A stretch of DNA of 64,000 nucleotides from Alphaproteobacteria bacterium (GTDB lineage: Bacteria; Pseudomonadota; Alphaproteobacteria; Rhizobiales; CAJQND01). The stretch lies in the NCBI GenBank assembly GCA_024227565.1, contig JAAEUE010000002.1, forward strand, positions 52,420-116,419, given 5' to 3'. Below are positions 9,054 through 18,041 of the stretch, piece by piece. Under the pieces are notes generated by a model. It saw nothing but the letters and a program-made list of their open reading frames with translations, made no database searches and was not told where the DNA came from. Within the stretch, counting starts at the first letter, position 1. Each line of letters opens with the position of its first letter. The translations under genes were made by a program, and so were the position numbers.

Positions 9054-9881
9054 CTAGTGACCTTTCACCGTGTCGCCCCTGGCCGAGATGAACCAGTAAG
9101 CCGTGATGAAGGCGATGGAGATGGCAAGCATTACCGTTGAGATCACATTGACCTCTGGTGTGATGCCTTGCCGGATCATGCCATAAATGTAGAGCGGCAA
9201 CGTGGTGGCGCCAGCACCGGAGACCATCAGAGTGATGATAAAATCGTCAACCGAGATGATGAAGGCAAGCATGGCGCCAGCCACGATGCCCGGTGCCAGG
9301 ATAGGCAAGGTGACAAATCTGAAGGTCTCCCAGGCGTTAGCATAAAGATCACCCGCTGCTTGCTCCAGATCGGTGTCCATACCCTCCAGACGGGCGCGGA
9401 TGGGCAGGAAGGCAAAAGGAATACAGAAGACCGTATGCGCGATGATTATGGAGAGCATGCCAAGCTGGAAGCCGATTATCGCAAAGAAACTCAACGTGGC
9501 CACGGCGGTGGCAATCTCTGGCACGATCAAAGGCAGCGTGACCATCCCCAGGGAAGCGCTGCGCCCCCTGAACTCGCCCCCGCGCGCAAGAACCAGGGCT
9601 GCCAGCGTCGCCAATACCGTTGCAACAACGGTTGCACACACAGCAATGATCAGAGAGTTAAGCGCAGCGTTTTGAATGTCATCGTTGATGAAGGCCCGGT
9701 AGAACCAGCGGGTAGAGAATCCTTGCCAGATTTGCGCCCGGTTGCCGTCGTTGAACGAATAGGCCACCAGCACCACCATCGGCATATAGAGGTAGACGAA
9801 GAAGAACAGCGTCCACATGTTCATGCCCGGATAGTAGCCCAGCACGAATCCTTTGCGTTTTTTCGGAGTTTTTTCGCTCAT
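9054..9881 (-). CDS. potC: Polyamine-type ABC transporter permease (PotC/PotI family)
   Basis: A 275-residue inner-membrane permease with six predicted helices and the EAA loop (EQAAGDLYANAWETFRFVTL) that docks on the ATPase. It starts MSEKTPKKRKG at 9881, and its ATG overlaps the stop of the potB-like gene as ATGA, a translational-coupling arrangement. A longer reading frame reaches upstream into potB, but its N-terminal residues look like a frame shadow, so I rejected it. It pairs with the PotB-type subunit to form the channel for the PotD-like binding protein encoded at 4.1-5.1 kb. Last gene of the potA-potB-potC operon. Confidence 0.88.
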   Translation of the reverse strand: MSEKTPKKRKGFVLGYYPGMNMWTLFFFVYLYMPMVVLVAYSFNDGNRAQIWQGFSTRWFYRAFINDDIQNAALNSLIIAVCATVVATVLATLAALVLARGGEFRGRSASLGMVTLPLIVPEIATAVATLSFFAIIGFQLGMLSIIIAHTVFCIPFAFLPIRARLEGMDTDLEQAAGDLYANAWETFRFVTLPILAPGIVAGAMLAFIISVDDFIITLMVSGAGATTLPLYIYGMIRQGITPEVNVISTVMLAISIAFITAYWFISARGDTVKGH

Positions 9882-10777
9882 CGACCGGCCTCCATGGCCC
9901 TGCGCTTGGCTGCCGACCGTGCCTGCACCATGAGCGCAACCATCACCAGCATGAGAAGGCAAATGGCGATGGCCGAACCAAAGGGCCAATTGCGCGATGA
10001 TGCAAACTGCAGATGAATGAGAGAGCCGAGCATCAACTTCTTGCCGCCGCCCAGAAGATCCGGCGCGATGAACGCGCCAAGGCTGGGGACGAACACCAGA
10101 ATGCAGCCAGCGATGATCCCTGGCATTGCCAATGGGGTGATGATTTCCCGCATGACCTTCATGCGGTCTGCATAGAGATCGTGCGCGGCTTCAATCAGCC
10201 TGAAGTCAAGTTTTTCAAGGCTGGCGTATATCGGCAGAACCATGAGCGGGAGATAGGAATAGACCAACCCAATGGCGATGGCACCATTGGAGTACATCAT
10301 CCCGAGCGAACCATCCAAAATACCGACGGCCTTGAGCGGTTGTTCGATAACCCCGTCCTTGGCGAGGATCAGGATCCATGAATAAACCCGCACAAGCTGG
10401 TTGGTCCAGAACGGCAGTGTTATCAGATAGAGCATGAGGTTTTGCATGCGAGGGTCTTGCCGGGTGATGAAATAGGCCACCGGAAACCCTAAGATGAGGC
10501 AACCCACCGTTGCCACAAGCGCCAAGAAGATGGAACGCCAGATGATCCCCAAATAGATGGGGTTGAAGACCAGCGCGTCATCGAAATCGATCTCGTAGAG
10601 AAGCTGGATATAGGCCTCAACAGAGAATCTCGGTTCAACCCCGCCATAGGGATCGGCCTCCAGGAACGAGAAAACAAGAAGGATCAACATGGGCAAAACC
10701 ATGAAGATCGCAACGGTTATGAGCGCAGGAGCAAGGCCAAGCGCGCGCCGGGCGGCTATGCTGCGAGGCAGGTTCAT
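9878..10777 (-). CDS. potB: Polyamine-type ABC transporter permease (PotB/PotH family)
   Basis: A 299-residue permease with about six transmembrane segments and the EAA loop IEAAHDLYADRMKVMREII. The first helix follows a short basic N-terminus (MNLPRSIAARRALG), and a long periplasmic loop follows it, as in PotB/PotH. Its ATG overlaps the ATPase stop (TGATG), and its own stop overlaps the potC-like start, so the three subunits are tightly coupled. It acts in the inner membrane as half of the translocation pore. The exact amine is not decided by the sequence. Confidence 0.88.
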   Translation of the reverse strand: MNLPRSIAARRALGLAPALITVAIFMVLPMLILLVFSFLEADPYGGVEPRFSVEAYIQLLYEIDFDDALVFNPIYLGIIWRSIFLALVATVGCLILGFPVAYFITRQDPRMQNLMLYLITLPFWTNQLVRVYSWILILAKDGVIEQPLKAVGILDGSLGMMYSNGAIAIGLVYSYLPLMVLPIYASLEKLDFRLIEAAHDLYADRMKVMREIITPLAMPGIIAGCILVFVPSLGAFIAPDLLGGGKKLMLGSLIHLQFASSRNWPFGSAIAICLLMLVMVALMVQARSAAKRRAMEAGR

Positions 10778-11877
10778 CAGTCCACCAACATCCGGGCCGC
10801 ACCATCAGAGAAAGTCAGCTTAACGTTCTCGCCGGCAGCAAAACGGCCCATGCCCGCTTCTGCATTCTGGTCGCGAACGGTGACAACCACCCCATCGCCA
10901 ATGTTGATTTCATAGGATGTGTCCGTTCCCAAATAGGTTGCCTCTTCAATGACAGGCATGTCCTTCGACCGCAGCATGGTCTTCTGCAAGGTTATCCGCT
11001 CTGGGCGCACAGCCAAGGTCACGGCATCGCCAATACCGTGGCCATCAACCACGTCTGTTTCGAACTGCAGTTCGCCCCCGGCAACGCACAGGGCACGATT
11101 CCCGGAAACCTGATCGATCCTGGTCTCGATAAAGTTTGTGTCGCCGATAAAATCAGCAACGAAACGGTTGATGGGGCGCTCATAGATTTCCAGCGGTGCG
11201 CCGATCTGTTGTATCAACCCGGCCGACATAACGGCGATCCGGTCACTCATGGTCAGGGCTTCTTCCTGATCGTGGGTAACGAAGATAAAGGTGATGCCAG
11301 TCTCGCGCTGCAGCGTTTTCAGCTCGTTGCGCATGGCTTGTCTAAGTTTCAGGTCAAGCGCTGAGAGCGGCTCATCGAGCAACAAAACCTTTGGACGCGG
11401 CGCCAAGGCGCGCGCCAGAGCGATACGCTGTTGTTGTCCGCCGGAAAGCTGGACGGGTTTGCGGGTGGCAAATTGCTCCATCTTCACCAGCGCCAGTGTT
11501 TCGTTGACGCGAGCCCTGATCTCCGGTCCGCTCCATTTTTGCATGCGCAAGCCGAAGCCAATGTTTTCCTCAACCGTCATATGGGGAAACAGAGCGTAAT
11601 GTTGGAACACGGTGTTCACCGGGCGCTCGTGCGGCGGCAGGTCTTCAATCTCCTCGCCGAACAGAAAAATCTCACCAGCCGTGGGTTGTTCAAACCCTGC
11701 AGTTAGGCGCAAGAGAGTGGTCTTGCCACAACCTGATGGCCCCAGCAGGGTGAAAAACTCGTTAGACTGAATGTCAACCGAGACATTGTTCAAGGCTGTT
11801 ACAGCGTTGGGACCACTGCCAAACTGCTTGACCACGTTGCGCACGCTTAGCGCATTTGTTGCGTCACTTTCGGACAC
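10777..11877 (-). CDS. potA: Polyamine-type ABC transporter ATPase (PotA/PotG family)
   Basis: An ATPase of about 366 residues. It has Walker A GPSGCGKTT, Q-loop VFQHYALFPHMTV, signature LSGGQQQR, Walker B VLLLDEP and switch His in FVTHDQEEA. A C-terminal TOBE domain (about residues 265-366) is typical of PotA/PotG/MalK. I chose the GTG at 11877 because a perfect GGGAGGGG lies just upstream; an in-frame ATG at 11916 would add 13 residues and is possible. It is the first gene of potA-potB-potC and drives uptake of the amine brought by the PotD-like protein. A LysR gene ends 39 bp upstream of the ATG at 11916 on the same strand and is a plausible regulator. Confidence 0.88.
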   Translation of the reverse strand: MSESDATNALSVRNVVKQFGSGPNAVTALNNVSVDIQSNEFFTLLGPSGCGKTTLLRLTAGFEQPTAGEIFLFGEEIEDLPPHERPVNTVFQHYALFPHMTVEENIGFGLRMQKWSGPEIRARVNETLALVKMEQFATRKPVQLSGGQQQRIALARALAPRPKVLLLDEPLSALDLKLRQAMRNELKTLQRETGITFIFVTHDQEEALTMSDRIAVMSAGLIQQIGAPLEIYERPINRFVADFIGDTNFIETRIDQVSGNRALCVAGGELQFETDVVDGHGIGDAVTLAVRPERITLQKTMLRSKDMPVIEEATYLGTDTSYEINIGDGVVVTVRDQNAEAGMGRFAAGENVKLTFSDGAARMLVD

Positions 11878-11982
11878 ATACCCCTCCCAGAATACCCTCG
11901 TCCTTAGGATCTTCATCTGACCCCATTGGGGCGGGCAAAGTCAAGAAACCAGATTCTGCCAGTTGTCGCAATTGGGCCGACA

Positions 11983-12900
11983 TCATTGCATGCCTGGAAC
12001 ACCGCCATTCGTGATCATAGCGCGGCAATGCTCCTCAAATGCCTGCAGCAAACGCGGTTTGCGTTCTTGGGCCAATGTGGCGATGCCAATTTTCATGGGC
12101 CGATGCTCCCCCTCCAGTGGAATCTGCTTCAAGGTGCGACCATCCAACGTGGTGAGGTTGCGTGGGCGAACATTGGCCAAGGTGTAACCATAACCATTGG
12201 CCACCATCGTACGCACCACTTCTTGCTGGCGCGAGCGGGCGTGGATTTTCGGGGACAATCCTTCATGATAAAAAATCGACAGGAAGTATTCGCGGCTGAA
12301 TGGCAAATCCAACAATATCAAGGGCTCGCCATCCAGTTCGGACAAAGCGATGGACGAGCGGTCGGCGAGGGGATGGTCGGCAGACACCAGAACATGCGGC
12401 GGCAGGGTGGCCAGAGCCTCAAACGTCACGCCGTCTGGGATTTGCAGGTCGTAGGTCAATACCACATCAAGATCGACTTTGCGCAACTGCGCCATCAGGG
12501 CCTCATGATCGCCCTCAATGGGGTGCACTTGAACCTCGACATGTTTTTCCTGAAACCGATGGCATAGTTCAGGCACGATCATCGGCGCCAAGGTTACAAA
12601 ACAGCCAAGGGCCAAGTGCCCCCGCACCAGGTTTGTGGTCTCGTTGGCAACATCATAAATTCCATTGGCTTGCAGCAGTAGCGCCCGTGCCTCGCGCAGT
12701 ACTCTGTGTCCCGCCGAAGTAAGGGACAAGCCTTGTGCATGATGGCGAACGAACAGTTGAACGCCCAAGTCACGTTCCAGATGTGAGATGGCGGATGAAA
12801 TGGACGGCTGGGAGATATTTAGGCGCTCAGAGGCAAGTTTGATGCTGCCGGTCTCGCCGGTTGCCACGAAGTATTGCAATTGCTTAAGGGTGAACCGCAT
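11983..12900 (-). CDS. LysR-family transcriptional regulator
   Basis: A 305-residue LysR protein: an N-terminal winged helix (FTLKQLQYFVATGETGSIKLASERLNIS split across residues 3-30, then QPSISSAISHLE) and a C-terminal periplasmic-binding-like effector domain (residues 90-295). It is co-directional with the HpaB-type gene upstream (15 bp gap) and the pot operon downstream, so it could regulate either. The FTLKQLQYF-type subgroup often governs aromatic or amine catabolism. The effector is unknown. Confidence 0.88.
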   Translation of the reverse strand: MRFTLKQLQYFVATGETGSIKLASERLNISQPSISSAISHLERDLGVQLFVRHHAQGLSLTSAGHRVLREARALLLQANGIYDVANETTNLVRGHLALGCFVTLAPMIVPELCHRFQEKHVEVQVHPIEGDHEALMAQLRKVDLDVVLTYDLQIPDGVTFEALATLPPHVLVSADHPLADRSSIALSELDGEPLILLDLPFSREYFLSIFYHEGLSPKIHARSRQQEVVRTMVANGYGYTLANVRPRNLTTLDGRTLKQIPLEGEHRPMKIGIATLAQERKPRLLQAFEEHCRAMITNGGVPGMQ

Positions 12901-12915
12901 CCCGGCACCGCCTAC

Positions 12916-14382
12916 TTACTGAGCAGCATCTTTGGCCTCGCCCCACACATTATCCGACAAGCCTGCCGCGTTGTGGGCGAACTGCAGCGGTCCATTCCAG
13001 TCGAATGTGCGATACACCGCTGCCAGATGGGCAAACGGCGGAGACTGGGCAAAAAGCTGGAACGTAAGCCTGTGACCTGCATAGTCTGAGTTCAACAAAT
13101 CGCGGGCCAACGCCAGAAGCTTGCGCCGATCGTCAGAAACCCAGCGCTCATTTATCGTGTAGAACTTTTCAAGCCATGGACTGGTTTCTGGAGCCTCAAA
13201 GGACGCCGCGTCGGGTGTCACGCAAATTTGCCCACCGCACAACTCCCGGGCCAGATGCATCATTCGGGGCAAGTTGGTCATGGCATGGACCCGGCCGGTA
13301 AACAGCAAAGATTGATTTGGCATCAACAGGCCGTTGGGGCTTTTCTCCGCTGTTGCGATGGAGGCCGTGAGATGGGCATTGATGCCCTCGCGCCAGACGG
13401 CCAGCTCTGCAAGCTTCTCCTGCACGGCTTGCTGCCGCTCCAGTCCGGTCTGTTTTACGTTCCACAAGGCCGCCCCTATGATCATGTCTGCAAACGACAA
13501 GGTGCGTTGTACAAAGGGGAAAGCTGAATAGCGGTGAAGCGTGGCGCGAATGAAGGTGGCTGCCCTCGTGTGTTGGTAGAACAGGATGTCCTCCCACGGC
13601 ACCAAGACATCCTCCAACACCATCAGGGTGTCGATCTCATCAAACTTGGAGGACAGCGGATAATCGGCCGCCGGCGCCCGGCCGGCAAAACCTGTGCGGC
13701 AGATATGCTTCACGCCACGGGCGTTCATGCGAACGATGCAGCCAAGTGCATAATCTGACAGTTTCGCATCGCCCCAATTGGCAATGGTTGGTTTTAGAAA
13801 GGCCTGGTTGGAGTAGGCGGCAGCCGTCTCATACTTTGCACCGCGAATGATGATTCCCTCATCGGTCTCCCGCACCACATGCACCAGCATGTCGGGATCC
13901 TGGTCTTGTGGGCGCTTGGATCGGTCACCCTTTGGATCGGTGTTGGCAGACACATGGAATGGGTCGTTCTTGATTGCCGAGTGAATATGACGCTCGATAT
14001 TGGCTGCAAAGCGCACGTCGATCTCGTTCAGGATGTCGGCGCCATCCCACAAGGACCACATCTCGCCAATGGTCTCGTCGCCCACCCGGGTGACGATACC
14101 GCCAACATCATTGCAAACCAGATCGACAGCTTCGCGCTTATCGGCCCAGTCTTTTTGAGCGAAGGGTAACTTCAAGCCGATAGCGAACTTCTCACCATCT
14201 TCCTCGTAAGTCATCTTTGAGGCGGTGGCCGCATCATGCTGCATGTCGTAGATGCGGGCACGGATATCGACCAACGGTTTGAACATCGGATGGGTGGTCA
14301 CGTCCTCCACCCGTTCTCCGCTCATCCAAACCTGGCGTCCATCGCGCAAGGATGCCCTGTACTCTTCGCCTGTCCTGATCAT
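12916..14382 (-). CDS. 4-hydroxyphenylacetate 3-hydroxylase family flavin monooxygenase (HpaB/PvcC type)
   Basis: A 488-residue protein of the FADH2-dependent two-component monooxygenase family, close to the usual 480-520. Family features include the N-terminal MIRTGEEYRASLRDGRQVW, the central RGAKYETAAAYSNQ region, and the flavin-contact stretch ADYPLSSKFDEIDTLMVLEDVLVPWE. In characterised members it hydroxylates a phenol using FADH2 supplied by a separate reductase (HpaC). No hpaC-like reductase is encoded nearby. It precedes the LysR gene on the same strand with a 15 bp gap. HpaB relatives also act on pyoverdine precursors and chlorophenols, so the substrate is open. Confidence 0.86.
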   Translation of the reverse strand: MIRTGEEYRASLRDGRQVWMSGERVEDVTTHPMFKPLVDIRARIYDMQHDAATASKMTYEEDGEKFAIGLKLPFAQKDWADKREAVDLVCNDVGGIVTRVGDETIGEMWSLWDGADILNEIDVRFAANIERHIHSAIKNDPFHVSANTDPKGDRSKRPQDQDPDMLVHVVRETDEGIIIRGAKYETAAAYSNQAFLKPTIANWGDAKLSDYALGCIVRMNARGVKHICRTGFAGRAPAADYPLSSKFDEIDTLMVLEDVLVPWEDILFYQHTRAATFIRATLHRYSAFPFVQRTLSFADMIIGAALWNVKQTGLERQQAVQEKLAELAVWREGINAHLTASIATAEKSPNGLLMPNQSLLFTGRVHAMTNLPRMMHLARELCGGQICVTPDAASFEAPETSPWLEKFYTINERWVSDDRRKLLALARDLLNSDYAGHRLTFQLFAQSPPFAHLAAVYRTFDWNGPLQFAHNAAGLSDNVWGEAKDAAQ

Positions 14383-14474
14383 CGTTCCCTCTCCGACCTA
14401 GATAATGACGGAGAGAATAGGCACAGTTTCTGTTTTTGATAAATATTATTTGCGGATTGTTTGGATCGGAATTT

Positions 14475-16484
14475 TCAATTCAAACGCCGCGGAACAGTCT
14501 CGTCTGTCCAGGCCTTTTCAAACACCAGTTCATCGCCTTCGTAAGCTTCGATGCGCGCATTGATATGGAAATGACTGCCGTCCGCCCACATTTCCTGAAA
14601 TGTTTCGATGCGCACGGACCAACCATCCTCGCGGGACAAGGTTTGGGTCCAGTGGGTCGTAGCTCTGGCCGATAAGGGGTCCGCATCCGAGATCGTGTAG
14701 GTTTCGCGCCCGACCGAACCGCTGATCAGGCCATGGGTCAGATCTTTATCCTCGCCGAAATCATCGACAATCGAGAGGGTGTGGACACTCCCCTGGGTGG
14801 ACCATTCGCGAACATTTTTGCCCTCACGCAGGTTCCCCAGTGCCAGAGGCTGCGCGCTTTCCGGCGGTTGAAAGGGCTGGGTCGCATCGTTCAGATCTGC
14901 TCGCACAGGCAAATAGAAGGTGCTCCCTTGCGTATGCACGGTCAACGTCGCCTGTTCCGGTGCTGGCCAGATCAGAGGCCAATAGCAGGTGGACACAGCA
15001 AGTCGCAGAGCGTGTCCAGCGGGAAGGCGCCAAGCGATATCGTCCAGTTGCACGCGAATCCGGTAGACCTTGCCGGGTGCAAGGGGCTCGGGCGTTTCAT
15101 GACTACCGCGGTGGCAAAGATTGAGCGCGCCATAGGTTATCCGGGCGACGTCTCCGGCCGGAGAGACATCGTTCAGGCGCACGATCACCTGGCCAACGGG
15201 TTTGTCTGAGGAAAGCTCCAACTCTACAGCCGGAGCACCAAAGACATCCATTGCTTCGCCCGCAGGCTCCGTGTCAAAGCACAGTGAACCGTCATCGTCT
15301 GAGGCCTGGTCTCCAGGAAAATCCGGGCCCAGCCAGATTGCGCAATACTCACCGCCATCTCGGCCCGTGGTAACGGGCGAGGAGATCTCCAGCTTGGCGT
15401 CTTCGGTTGCGGTTTCCGACAGAACGCCAGGTCCCAGATTATAGGTGCGCACTGCCGCATTGCTTCCCGGCCAGCCATCATCTTCAACCCACCTGCCGGG
15501 GCGCTCTTCATACATGGTCTTCGGCGGAAGGCTGTCCTGGATGTATGAACGCATCGCCGGGTCGTCTGTCACGCCTGTCTCTTCGCCCTTCAACCAGTGA
15601 TCCCACCAGCGCAAGGCTTCCTGCAGAAACCCGATGCGCGGCTCGGGGATTGCGAAGTGTGGATATTTATGGGCCCAGGGGCCGATAATGCCTTTGACGG
15701 GCGACGACAGTCCGTTCACCAACCGTGGTACAGTGTTTGAGTAGGCATCGCCCCAACCGCCGACAGCCAGGACCGCAGCTTTGATGCGCGAAAAATCTTC
15801 GCAAATTGAGCCATGCTTCCAATAGTCGTCGCGCCAGGGATGACCCAGCCAGGTGAGGGCCAGAAGTGGGTTGTTCTCCAAGCGGTTCAGCCAGTTGCCG
15901 CGCCACTCCTCTCCCACAAGCGCGGGATCTGCCGGGCGCGAGGAGTAGGACAACATTGTGGCGGCCCAGCCTAGGTTTTCGTTGAGGATGCAACCGCCCT
16001 TATAGTGGATGTCGTCCGAATAGCGGTCGTCCGTGGAGCAAATTGTGATCACCGCCTTGAGCGGTTCTGGCTGATGCCAGGCCACCTGCAGGCCGTTGAA
16101 GCCACCCCAGGATATGCCAATCATGCCCACGGTGCCGGAACACCAGGGCTGAGCTGCAATCCATTCAATGAGCTCCAAGCAGTCTTCCTGCTCTTGGGCG
16201 GCGTACTCGTCGGCCATCAAGCCGTCGGACTCTCCATTGCCTCGCATGTCCACACGCAGACAGGCGTAGCCGTAACCGGCGAAGTAGGGATGGGTGAGTT
16301 CATCGCGCACCGCTGTGCCGTCGCGCTTGCGGTAGGGCAGAAACTCCAGAATGGCCGGCACCGGCCGGGCCTCTGCGTCCTCGGGCATCCATGTCCGGGC
16401 GGCCACGCGGCAGCCATCGGAGAGCGTGATCCAGAGGTTTTCTGTTTCCTTGACCGTGCGCGGGAAGTTTCTAACCACCGCCAT
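14475..16484 (-). CDS. CocE/NonD (peptidase S15) family hydrolase
   Basis: A 669-residue alpha/beta hydrolase. The catalytic Ser lies in GISWGG (about residue 140), followed by Asp and His of the triad in the first 300 residues (VGGWGDAYS, GPWAHKYPH). A C-terminal PepX-type jelly-roll begins near residue 350 (VELELSSDKPVGQVIVRLND). Relatives include cocaine esterase, cephalosporin acylases and X-Pro dipeptidyl peptidases, which cleave ester or amide bonds. There is no signal peptide. The ATG at 16484 lies inside the end of the upstream esterase gene (14-bp overlap) and has AAGGGA upstream, suggesting coupled expression of two hydrolases. The substrate is unknown. Confidence 0.86.
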   Translation of the reverse strand: MAVVRNFPRTVKETENLWITLSDGCRVAARTWMPEDAEARPVPAILEFLPYRKRDGTAVRDELTHPYFAGYGYACLRVDMRGNGESDGLMADEYAAQEQEDCLELIEWIAAQPWCSGTVGMIGISWGGFNGLQVAWHQPEPLKAVITICSTDDRYSDDIHYKGGCILNENLGWAATMLSYSSRPADPALVGEEWRGNWLNRLENNPLLALTWLGHPWRDDYWKHGSICEDFSRIKAAVLAVGGWGDAYSNTVPRLVNGLSSPVKGIIGPWAHKYPHFAIPEPRIGFLQEALRWWDHWLKGEETGVTDDPAMRSYIQDSLPPKTMYEERPGRWVEDDGWPGSNAAVRTYNLGPGVLSETATEDAKLEISSPVTTGRDGGEYCAIWLGPDFPGDQASDDDGSLCFDTEPAGEAMDVFGAPAVELELSSDKPVGQVIVRLNDVSPAGDVARITYGALNLCHRGSHETPEPLAPGKVYRIRVQLDDIAWRLPAGHALRLAVSTCYWPLIWPAPEQATLTVHTQGSTFYLPVRADLNDATQPFQPPESAQPLALGNLREGKNVREWSTQGSVHTLSIVDDFGEDKDLTHGLISGSVGRETYTISDADPLSARATTHWTQTLSREDGWSVRIETFQEMWADGSHFHINARIEAYEGDELVFEKAWTDETVPRRLN

Positions 16485-17391
16485 GGCAAAATCCCTTCAC
16501 GGCCTTGCATATGGCGATGAAACTTTCGGCTGCAGGCTCGCTCATGTGGCGGGCGCGCAAATAGCCGTGGATGAGATCGGGCTCCGTGCGCAATTCAGCC
16601 TTCACACCGGCCGCATTCAGCACGTCCGCATAGCGCACTGAGTCATCCAATAGAGGGTCCAACTCCGCAGCAACTATGAAGGCTGGTGCCAAGCCTGAAA
16701 AGTCGGTCTCCAGCAAGGGTCTTGCAAGCTTGTTGTTCCAATTGGGGTTTGGCCGCTTGCCGAAATAGATCTCGCTGTAGAACTTCACATCTTCCGTGGT
16801 CAGCCCTGGCGCGTTGGCCATGGTGTCATAGGATCCACCTTCGGGCTCGACGCCATAAGCACCGTAGATCAACACCTGCCCTGCCACATGACCAACACCC
16901 TCATCACGGGCCTTGATGGCAATGGAAGCGGAGAGCTTTGCCCCGGCACTGTCTCCCGCCAGCACGATGCGTTCAGCCCGTTCAGCGGCCCATTTATAGA
17001 CGGTCCAACAATCATCAACCGCTGCAGGAAAGATATGTTCAGGTGCCATCCGGTAGTCGATAGACACCACCTCGCAACCAGAAAAGTCTGCAATCTCAGC
17101 GCAAACATCGTCATGGCTTTCCAGCCCGCCCACTACATAGCCGCCGCCGTGGGCATAGACAATCAGCGTGCCAGGAAGAGGAGTGCTCGGCGTGTAGTGC
17201 CTCACCGGCACGCCGAATACATCGAGATCTTTGGCAGAAACACCGTCAGGATAGGGCTTGAGAAAGTGGGCGCACATGGCATCGTAACAGGCCCGTTGTT
17301 CGGCAATGGAAAGGTTCACAGCATCAGGTGGATAGAATTGTTCCGTTTCCGCAATGAACGCCTTTAACCCAGGATCTTTAACTTCTGTCAC
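16471..17391 (-). CDS. HSL-family alpha/beta hydrolase (esterase/lipase)
   Basis: An esterase of about 306 residues of the hormone-sensitive lipase family. It has the oxyanion motif AHGGGYVVGG, nucleophile elbow LAGDSAG, and a downstream Asp/His pair (ELDPLLDD, DLIHGYL). It would hydrolyse short-chain carboxylic esters. I chose GTG 17391 because it overlaps the upstream stop as GTGA and sits 7 nt after GAGGGAG; GTG 17397 is 1 nt from that Shine-Dalgarno and less likely. It is the middle of a tight series with the CocE-type hydrolase downstream and the secreted hypothetical upstream. Confidence 0.85.
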   Translation of the reverse strand: MTEVKDPGLKAFIAETEQFYPPDAVNLSIAEQRACYDAMCAHFLKPYPDGVSAKDLDVFGVPVRHYTPSTPLPGTLIVYAHGGGYVVGGLESHDDVCAEIADFSGCEVVSIDYRMAPEHIFPAAVDDCWTVYKWAAERAERIVLAGDSAGAKLSASIAIKARDEGVGHVAGQVLIYGAYGVEPEGGSYDTMANAPGLTTEDVKFYSEIYFGKRPNPNWNNKLARPLLETDFSGLAPAFIVAAELDPLLDDSVRYADVLNAAGVKAELRTEPDLIHGYLRARHMSEPAAESFIAICKAVKGFCHGGG

Positions 17392-18041
17392 TTGCACACT
17401 CCCTCGGATTTCAGCATCAATTTGCCTGCTTCATTCTGGTAGGTTTTGGCTTGGCACCCGCTGTCCGAATAATTTTGCTCAACCCGGCTGACGAGCGTTA
17501 GCGTGCCCTTTATCCATTCATAAAGATCGTGCCCGGAGCGGGCAGCGCCGTCTTGCCAATGCGAGGAAATCTGTTTCTTTTTGGTTTGAACCTCAGGCGA
17601 CGTCAGCGCGCTCAAAGCGGCGTTCTCGACGAATTTTCCCTGGGCCGGATCAAACAGATAGAATTTGTAGGGGACATTTGCGCCGGCGGGCAAAAACTCC
17701 ATGACGCCCAAGTCTTCCAGGCCATCGAAATTGAAATCCATGAACAATACGCCAACTGTTTCCAGATCGATGACCGGCTCAGCTTTCAGGGCAATATCTT
17801 GTGTTGGCAAGGCGCCGTCAGCAAACTTTAGCCGAATGGTTTGCACCTGATTTGGCGCCGACCCATGCAGTTCAATGCTGATCGTCTCGCCTGGCCCTTT
17901 GAATGGACCGTCGCACGTGGCCAGCAAGCCTGGCTTTGCAGGCGTATAGACGGTGCAGCTTAAGTCGTTTGCGGCAAATGTTGCCCCAGCTGCCGTGGGC
18001 GCAGCAATCGCAGCGGCAAGAATGAGAGCCGCGATGCGCAT
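17388..18041 (-). CDS. Secreted hypothetical protein (XAC2610-like)
   Basis: A 217-residue protein. The ATG at 18041 overlaps the OYE stop (TAATG) and is followed by a clear signal peptide, MRIAALILAAAIAAPTAAGA. The mature part contains an FG-GAP-like Asp loop (MDFNFDGLEDLGVMEF) reminiscent of the XAC2610 family, and cysteines at ANDLSCTVY, LLATCDG, SGCQ and near the C-terminus (EGVCK) that may form disulfides. It is predicted to be periplasmic. Function is not recognisable; the position between an OYE reductase and an esterase implies only co-expression. Confidence 0.7.
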   Translation of the reverse strand: MRIAALILAAAIAAPTAAGATFAANDLSCTVYTPAKPGLLATCDGPFKGPGETISIELHGSAPNQVQTIRLKFADGALPTQDIALKAEPVIDLETVGVLFMDFNFDGLEDLGVMEFLPAGANVPYKFYLFDPAQGKFVENAALSALTSPEVQTKKKQISSHWQDGAARSGHDLYEWIKGTLTLVSRVEQNYSDSGCQAKTYQNEAGKLMLKSEGVCK

